In this document: piece by piece, positions 61,187-64,000 of the stretch
How the letters are laid out: each line of letters opens with the position of its first letter
Numbering within the stretch: the stretch's first letter is position 1
NCBI RefSeq assembly: GCF_014268935.2
Contig: NZ_JABWRJ020000001.1
Location: 744,001 to 808,000, forward strand
Direction of reading: 5' to 3'
From: Pseudomonas peradeniyensis
GTDB taxonomy: Bacteria > Pseudomonadota > Gammaproteobacteria > Pseudomonadales > Pseudomonadaceae
Length of the DNA stretch: 64,000 nucleotides
Notes under the pieces: model-generated
The model's database searches: none
Told to the model about the DNA's origin: nothing
Seen by the model: only the letters and a program-made list of their open reading frames with translations
Translations under genes and position numbers: made by a program

Positions 61187-61573
61187 ATGAGACATCTGGC
61201 AACCGCACTGGCCGGTGCCCTTGCACTGGCCGGCCTGGGATCGGCGTGGGCCGACGAGTACCAGGGCACATTCAAGGACAACGGCACCAACGTGCCGGTG
61301 CTGCTGAACATCGATCCAGGCGCAGGCTTGGGCAAGAACGCCGGCAAGGTGCGCTTCGGTGCGGGATGGGCCTGCGATTTCGCCCTGGAGTTCAACGGTG
61401 CAGACGGGCCGGAGCGCAGCTACAGCCTCAAAGGCGGTGGGGCGGGTCGCTGCGGGCCGCTGACCCTGGGCTACCTGCAGAGTCGCCAGGGCAGTGACGG
61501 CCTGCAGATCCAGTTGTTCACCCAGGCCAACAAGCTCGCCTACAGCGCCACCCTGGTACCGCCCGCCAGGTAG
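61187..61573 (+). CDS. Secreted protein of unknown function
   Basis: A 128-residue protein with a clean Sec signal peptide (cleavage near AWA-D, residue 22). The mature part is a small beta-rich domain with one cysteine pair ('GAGWACDFALEF' and 'GAGRCGPLTLGY'), probably disulphide bonded in the periplasm. AAGGAGA precedes ATG 61187. No family recognised. Its place just before the GH19 hydrolase suggests a periplasmic partner, for example an inhibitor or substrate-binding protein, but that is inference from position only. Confidence 0.68.
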   Translation: MRHLATALAGALALAGLGSAWADEYQGTFKDNGTNVPVLLNIDPGAGLGKNAGKVRFGAGWACDFALEFNGADGPERSYSLKGGGAGRCGPLTLGYLQSRQGSDGLQIQLFTQANKLAYSATLVPPAR

Positions 61574-61669
61574 CCGCCACAACCAACCGTCATCCATTCG
61601 CTTCGCCTTCAAGGCACGGCCTGGCCGCTGCCCCACGGGGAGCGGCTTGCCTGAAAAAAGGAGCTGACC

Positions 61670-62452
61670 ATGTGCATCACCAACACCGTAGGGGCGGGCG
61701 GCAACAACGCCACCGCCGATGTGCGCAGCCTGCAGCTGCTGCTCAACCTCAACAGCGGTCAACGCGGCTTCAGCTGCGCGCTTGGCATCGATGGCCTGTG
61801 GGGGGGCGGCACGCGCAGTGCGCTGGACACCTTCCAGCAGATCATCGGCAGTCCGCAGGGCAAGCCGGTGGCGCCGGGCGATGCGACCCTGGCCGCCTTG
61901 CGCGTGGGCTTGCCTGGTGGGCTGGTCGCGCCCAAGTTGTGGCTGGCGCTGATCAATGCCAGCGGCGCACGTATCGATGCCTTCCACCAACCGGTGCTCG
62001 ACGTGCTGACCCGCTACCGCATCGACACGCCGCTGCGCATCGCCCACTTCCTTGCCCAGATCGCCCATGAGAGCGGCTGCCTGCGATACACCGAGGAGCT
62101 GGCCTCCGGGAGTGCCTACGAGGGCCGCAAGGACCTGGGCAACCTGCAACCGGGCGACGGGCCGCGCTTCAAGGGGCGCGGGCTGATCCAGCTGACCGGT
62201 CGCGCCAACTACCGCCAGTACGGCCAGTACTGCAAGCGCGATTTCGAGAGCAAGGACGATCCCACGCTGGTCAGCAGCGACCCGGCCCTGGCGGTGGACG
62301 TCGCCGGCTGGTTCTGGGCCAACCGCAAGCTCAACGACTGGGCCGACAAGGATGACCTGCGTGAGGTCACCCGCCGCGTCAATGGCGGTTTCAACGGTCT
62401 CGACGACCGCGCCGCGTACCTCGCCCGGGCCAGGTGGCTGCTGATCGGCTGA
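61670..62452 (+). CDS. GH19 chitinase/endolysin-like hydrolase with N-terminal binding domain
   Basis: A 260-residue glycoside hydrolase of family 19 in the endolysin style. Residues about 15-70 resemble a peptidoglycan-binding repeat ('VRSLQLLLNLN', 'LGIDGLWGGGTRSALDTFQQ'). Residues about 95-260 are the GH19 domain with catalytic Glu in 'AHFLAQIAHESGCLRYTEE' and the substrate groove 'FKGRGLIQLTGRANYRQYG'. It should cut peptidoglycan glycan strands (or chitin). No signal peptide, so it needs a holin or a special route to reach the wall, which fits the small membrane protein upstream. AAGGAG precedes ATG 61670. Confidence 0.87.
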   Translation: MCITNTVGAGGNNATADVRSLQLLLNLNSGQRGFSCALGIDGLWGGGTRSALDTFQQIIGSPQGKPVAPGDATLAALRVGLPGGLVAPKLWLALINASGARIDAFHQPVLDVLTRYRIDTPLRIAHFLAQIAHESGCLRYTEELASGSAYEGRKDLGNLQPGDGPRFKGRGLIQLTGRANYRQYGQYCKRDFESKDDPTLVSSDPALAVDVAGWFWANRKLNDWADKDDLREVTRRVNGGFNGLDDRAAYLARARWLLIG

Positions 62453-62531
62453 ACCCCATTCCCCCTTTTCGCCGGCAGCGGCGGAACCCGAGGACAACAA
62501 CGTCCTGTCACCGTAAAAAAGGAGCTTCATG

Positions 62532-63086
62532 ATGAAAAAGACTTTCGTATTCCCACATGCACGCGCCGCGCTGGCTGGGTTGGCGGTCATCGGCAGCCTG
62601 GCGTTCAGCCTGGTGCCGGTGGCGTCCGCCCAGGCCGCCGTGGCATGCCCACAGCCCAACTCGGGCGGCGTGCCGGCGGTCAATCAACAGCATGTGTTCT
62701 GCGGCGAGGTGGCCAACAACCGGGCCAAGGGCTTCCACAGCAGGCCTGGCGGACAGTTGCCCGCCACCGTGGCCTTCACGGCGGCGACCACCAATACACC
62801 GGTCGGGCCGGCCGGGATCTATGTCCTGCGCAGCTTCAACATCACCCAGAACGGCGTGACCGCGAGCAAGTCCATCTCCACCATGTTCCCGGACAGCTGC
62901 TCGCAAGCCAATGTGGTGGCGGCCATCCAGAATGCCTACAACAACCGCACCTCGCTGAACGGCAACGAGTTCCGCGGGCCGTCGGGGGCTCATTGCGTGG
63001 CCGGCAACCCTGGCGCATCGTTCAACATCGTCGGTTATCTGAATGGGGCTGGCACGGTGGTGACCACCGCCTATCCTGACTACTGA
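62532..63086 (+). CDS. Secreted EndoU-type nuclease, candidate toxin
   Basis: A 184-residue protein. A Sec signal peptide (about 1-37, ending near AQA-A) precedes an EndoU-like domain that matches bacterial toxin EndoU domains by pattern: 'QQHVFCGEVANNRAKGFHSR' (catalytic His 54 and 69), 'GIYVLRSFNI', 'ASKSISTMFP' (catalytic Lys about 113) and 'AAIQNAYNN', ending 'VVTTAYPDY'. EndoU nucleases cleave RNA, often tRNA, and in bacteria are usually the C-terminal tip of CdiA or Rhs proteins; here the domain stands alone behind a signal peptide. ATG 62532 is 7 bases after AAGGAG; ATG 62529 is the alternative. Confidence 0.85.
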   Translation: MKKTFVFPHARAALAGLAVIGSLAFSLVPVASAQAAVACPQPNSGGVPAVNQQHVFCGEVANNRAKGFHSRPGGQLPATVAFTAATTNTPVGPAGIYVLRSFNITQNGVTASKSISTMFPDSCSQANVVAAIQNAYNNRTSLNGNEFRGPSGAHCVAGNPGASFNIVGYLNGAGTVVTTAYPDY

Positions 63087-63107
63087 TCCTGCGTCACCCT
63101 CACCAGG

Positions 63108-63131
63108 GCCGGGCATCATGCCCGGCTCTTC
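63108..63131 (+). terminator. 7-bp hairpin between the EndoU gene and its neighbour
   Basis: GCCGGGC-ATCAT-GCCCGGC followed by TCTTCC. It is a weak terminator-like element that could lower but not stop transcription into the small gene after it. Confidence 0.4.
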
Positions 63132-63157
63132 CGTATCCCTGGCAAAGGAGCCTGCTC

Positions 63158-63424
63158 ATGTCCAACCCCCGCCCCCCAGGCCTGCAGCAGTTCCTCGACG
63201 ACGAGATGACGGCCGTGGCACTCGAGCATTTGCTCGAGAAGGCCCTGGCCGCACGTCGCAACCGGATGGTGGAGGCCTACAGCGGCAACGCCTACCACGT
63301 TGCCTTCGAAGAGGACGTCGTAGTGATCGAACACCATTACAGGGAGGACTGGCCTGCGGTGCGCCTGCCTTTGGACAGTTTCATCGAGACCCTGCAGGGT
63401 TGGCAGCCGAAGGCGCGCTACTGA
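63158..63424 (+). CDS. Small cytosolic protein, candidate EndoU immunity
   Basis: An 88-residue soluble protein, acidic in its second half ('VAFEEDVVVIEHHY') with a helical start. It has no signal peptide, lies 71 bases after the EndoU gene on the same strand, and has the size and charge common among nuclease immunity proteins. I do not recognise the family. AAGGAG lies 10 bases before ATG 63158. If correct it would block EndoU in the producer cytoplasm; a secreted nuclease would need this only if it can re-enter cells. Confidence 0.62.
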   Translation: MSNPRPPGLQQFLDDEMTAVALEHLLEKALAARRNRMVEAYSGNAYHVAFEEDVVVIEHHYREDWPAVRLPLDSFIETLQGWQPKARY

Positions 63425-63485
63425 AACCCTGCGTCGGGCCGGCACGCCGGTGGTGCTTGCCACGTTTTTCGCGGGCCTGTGAAGG

Positions 63486-63791
63486 TCAATCGAGCACTGG
63501 CCGCAGGAAGTTGCGTTCGTAGCTGAGGATGAAACGTTGCTCGTTGGCCAGGGCGAAGGCGGCGATGCATTGCGGGTCGGTTTCCGAGGCTTTGCGGTAC
63601 TGCTCGTAGGCGGCCAGGCTGGGGAAGCTGAACAGGGCGTAGGCGACATTGTTGGCGCCTTCGCTGGGCAGGAAGTAGCCGTGGTGGGTACCGCCCATGC
63701 GGTTGACCAGGCCGATCCACAGCTTACCGTAGGCCTCGAAGGCCGGGATCTGGTAGGGGTCGATGATGTACTTGAGGTGGCAGGTGATCAT
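63486..63791 (-). CDS. NIPSNAP-family protein
   Basis: A 101-residue dimeric alpha/beta-barrel (ferredoxin-like) protein of the NIPSNAP family. The pattern 'CHLKYIIDPYQIPAFEAYGK', 'RMGGTHHGYFLPSEGANNVA' and 'LFSFPSLAAYEQYRKASETD' is characteristic. The biochemical role is not established. ATG 63791 is preferred (AAAGGA at 9 bases) over an upstream TTG. Its start overlaps the stop of a 33-codon frame as ATGA. Confidence 0.88.
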   Translation of the reverse strand: MITCHLKYIIDPYQIPAFEAYGKLWIGLVNRMGGTHHGYFLPSEGANNVAYALFSFPSLAAYEQYRKASETDPQCIAAFALANEQRFILSYERNFLRPVLD

Positions 63792-63889
63792 TGCACGCAA
63801 TCCTTTGGGTGAGCCGGGTGGCTCACCTTACAGCGGGCGCGGGCGCGGGTGAAGACGCAACAAAACGGCACGGCCAGGCGCATCGCCAT
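63788..63889 (-). CDS. Possible 33-aa peptide coupled to the NIPSNAP gene
   Basis: ATG 63889 is preceded by a strong CAGGAGG at normal distance and reads 33 codons rich in Arg, Cys and Val ('MAMRLAVPFCCVFTRARARC'), ending TGA at 63788-63790 inside the NIPSNAP ATG. It may be a leader peptide that couples translation, or a chance frame behind a relocated ribosome site. Confidence 0.4.
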   Translation of the reverse strand: MAMRLAVPFCCVFTRARARCKVSHPAHPKDCVQ

Positions 63890-63953
63890 GGGAAACCTCC
63901 TGAAGGGGGGGAAGGGCTCACATGATGTTCGATGCGCGGGCCGGCCAAAGGTT

Positions 63954-64000
63954 TTACTGGGCTGGGCGTGAGGTCTCCACGCTCAGCACTTCGGTATAGA
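63954..64000 (-). CDS. Partial gene running off the window end (C-terminus)
   Basis: On the minus strand, the last 47 bases read an open frame ending 'YTEVLSVETSRPAQ' then TAA at 63954-63956. Codon usage fits a Pseudomonas gene entering from beyond 64000. Too little is present to identify the product. Confidence 0.4.
   Translation of the reverse strand, partial: YTEVLSVETSRPAQ

Overview
The window is chromosomal DNA from a Pseudomonas, most likely of the P. putida group. This rests on the high G+C content, the Pseudomonas-type isovalerate/leucine (liu) operon, the split GlgE/TreS-GlgB and GlgA-TreZ-MalQ-TreY-GlgX gene sets, a PrrF iron-responsive sRNA, abundant 'GTGGGAGCGGGCTTGCC'-type REP palindromes and a VasX-like type VI effector. 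I see no rRNA, tRNA, CRISPR array or insertion sequence. AT-richer accessory patches (about 6.5-7.0, 8.3-9.9, 31.4-32.4, 50.7-52.0 kb) interrupt the core.

Layout. 0.1-6.4 kb: a Csu-type chaperone-usher pilus operon (four spore-coat-U pilins, chaperone, usher, two-domain tip protein). 6.5-13.1 kb: a small orphan gene, an M14 carboxypeptidase, a VasX-like T6SS effector with a DUF6708 partner, and a sigma-region-4/DUF4880 membrane protein. 13.3-13.4 kb: PrrF sRNA under a Fur box. 13.5-15 kb: a DUF6124 protein divergent from an S24-type repressor with an altered catalytic dyad, then a nested inverted repeat. 15-22.6 kb: liuABCD (leucine catabolism) and a divergent acyl-CoA synthetase with two palindromic operators between them. 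22.6-23.2 kb: two small acyl carrier proteins, each behind a LuxR-type box. 23.3-46.3 kb: the alpha-glucan/trehalose region. glgE-treS-glgB lies on the plus strand and glgA-treZ-malQ-treY-DUF2934-glgX on the minus strand, with an orphan gene, an autotransporter barrel and an EEP-family hydrolase between them. 46.5-49 kb: gnd-zwf. 49-54.7 kb: accessory genes (KAS III enzyme, orphan HsdR-N nuclease, a structured RNA followed by a frameshifted DUF3077-like gene, DUF1737, GNAT, HigBA). 54.7-59 kb: MscS channel, GlpT, AraC regulator. 59.1-63.4 kb: a plus-strand cluster with two DUF2589 proteins, three small proteins, a secreted protein, a GH19 muramidase/chitinase, a secreted EndoU nuclease and a possible immunity protein. 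63.5-64 kb: a NIPSNAP gene and the tail of another gene.

How the genes work together. GlgA makes linear glucan, which TreY/TreZ convert to trehalose. TreS with its fused maltokinase converts trehalose to maltose and then maltose-1-phosphate, which GlgE polymerises and GlgB branches. GlgX and MalQ trim and recycle glucan. LiuA-D take isovaleryl-CoA to HMG-CoA. Gnd and Zwf provide reducing power. The most novel-looking material is the DUF2589/GH19/EndoU cluster, which combines a candidate toxin with its own candidate envelope-release functions. Next are the two ACP genes with matched LuxR-type boxes, one of which lacks the phosphopantetheine serine. Function names come from motif recognition by eye; no database search was run.
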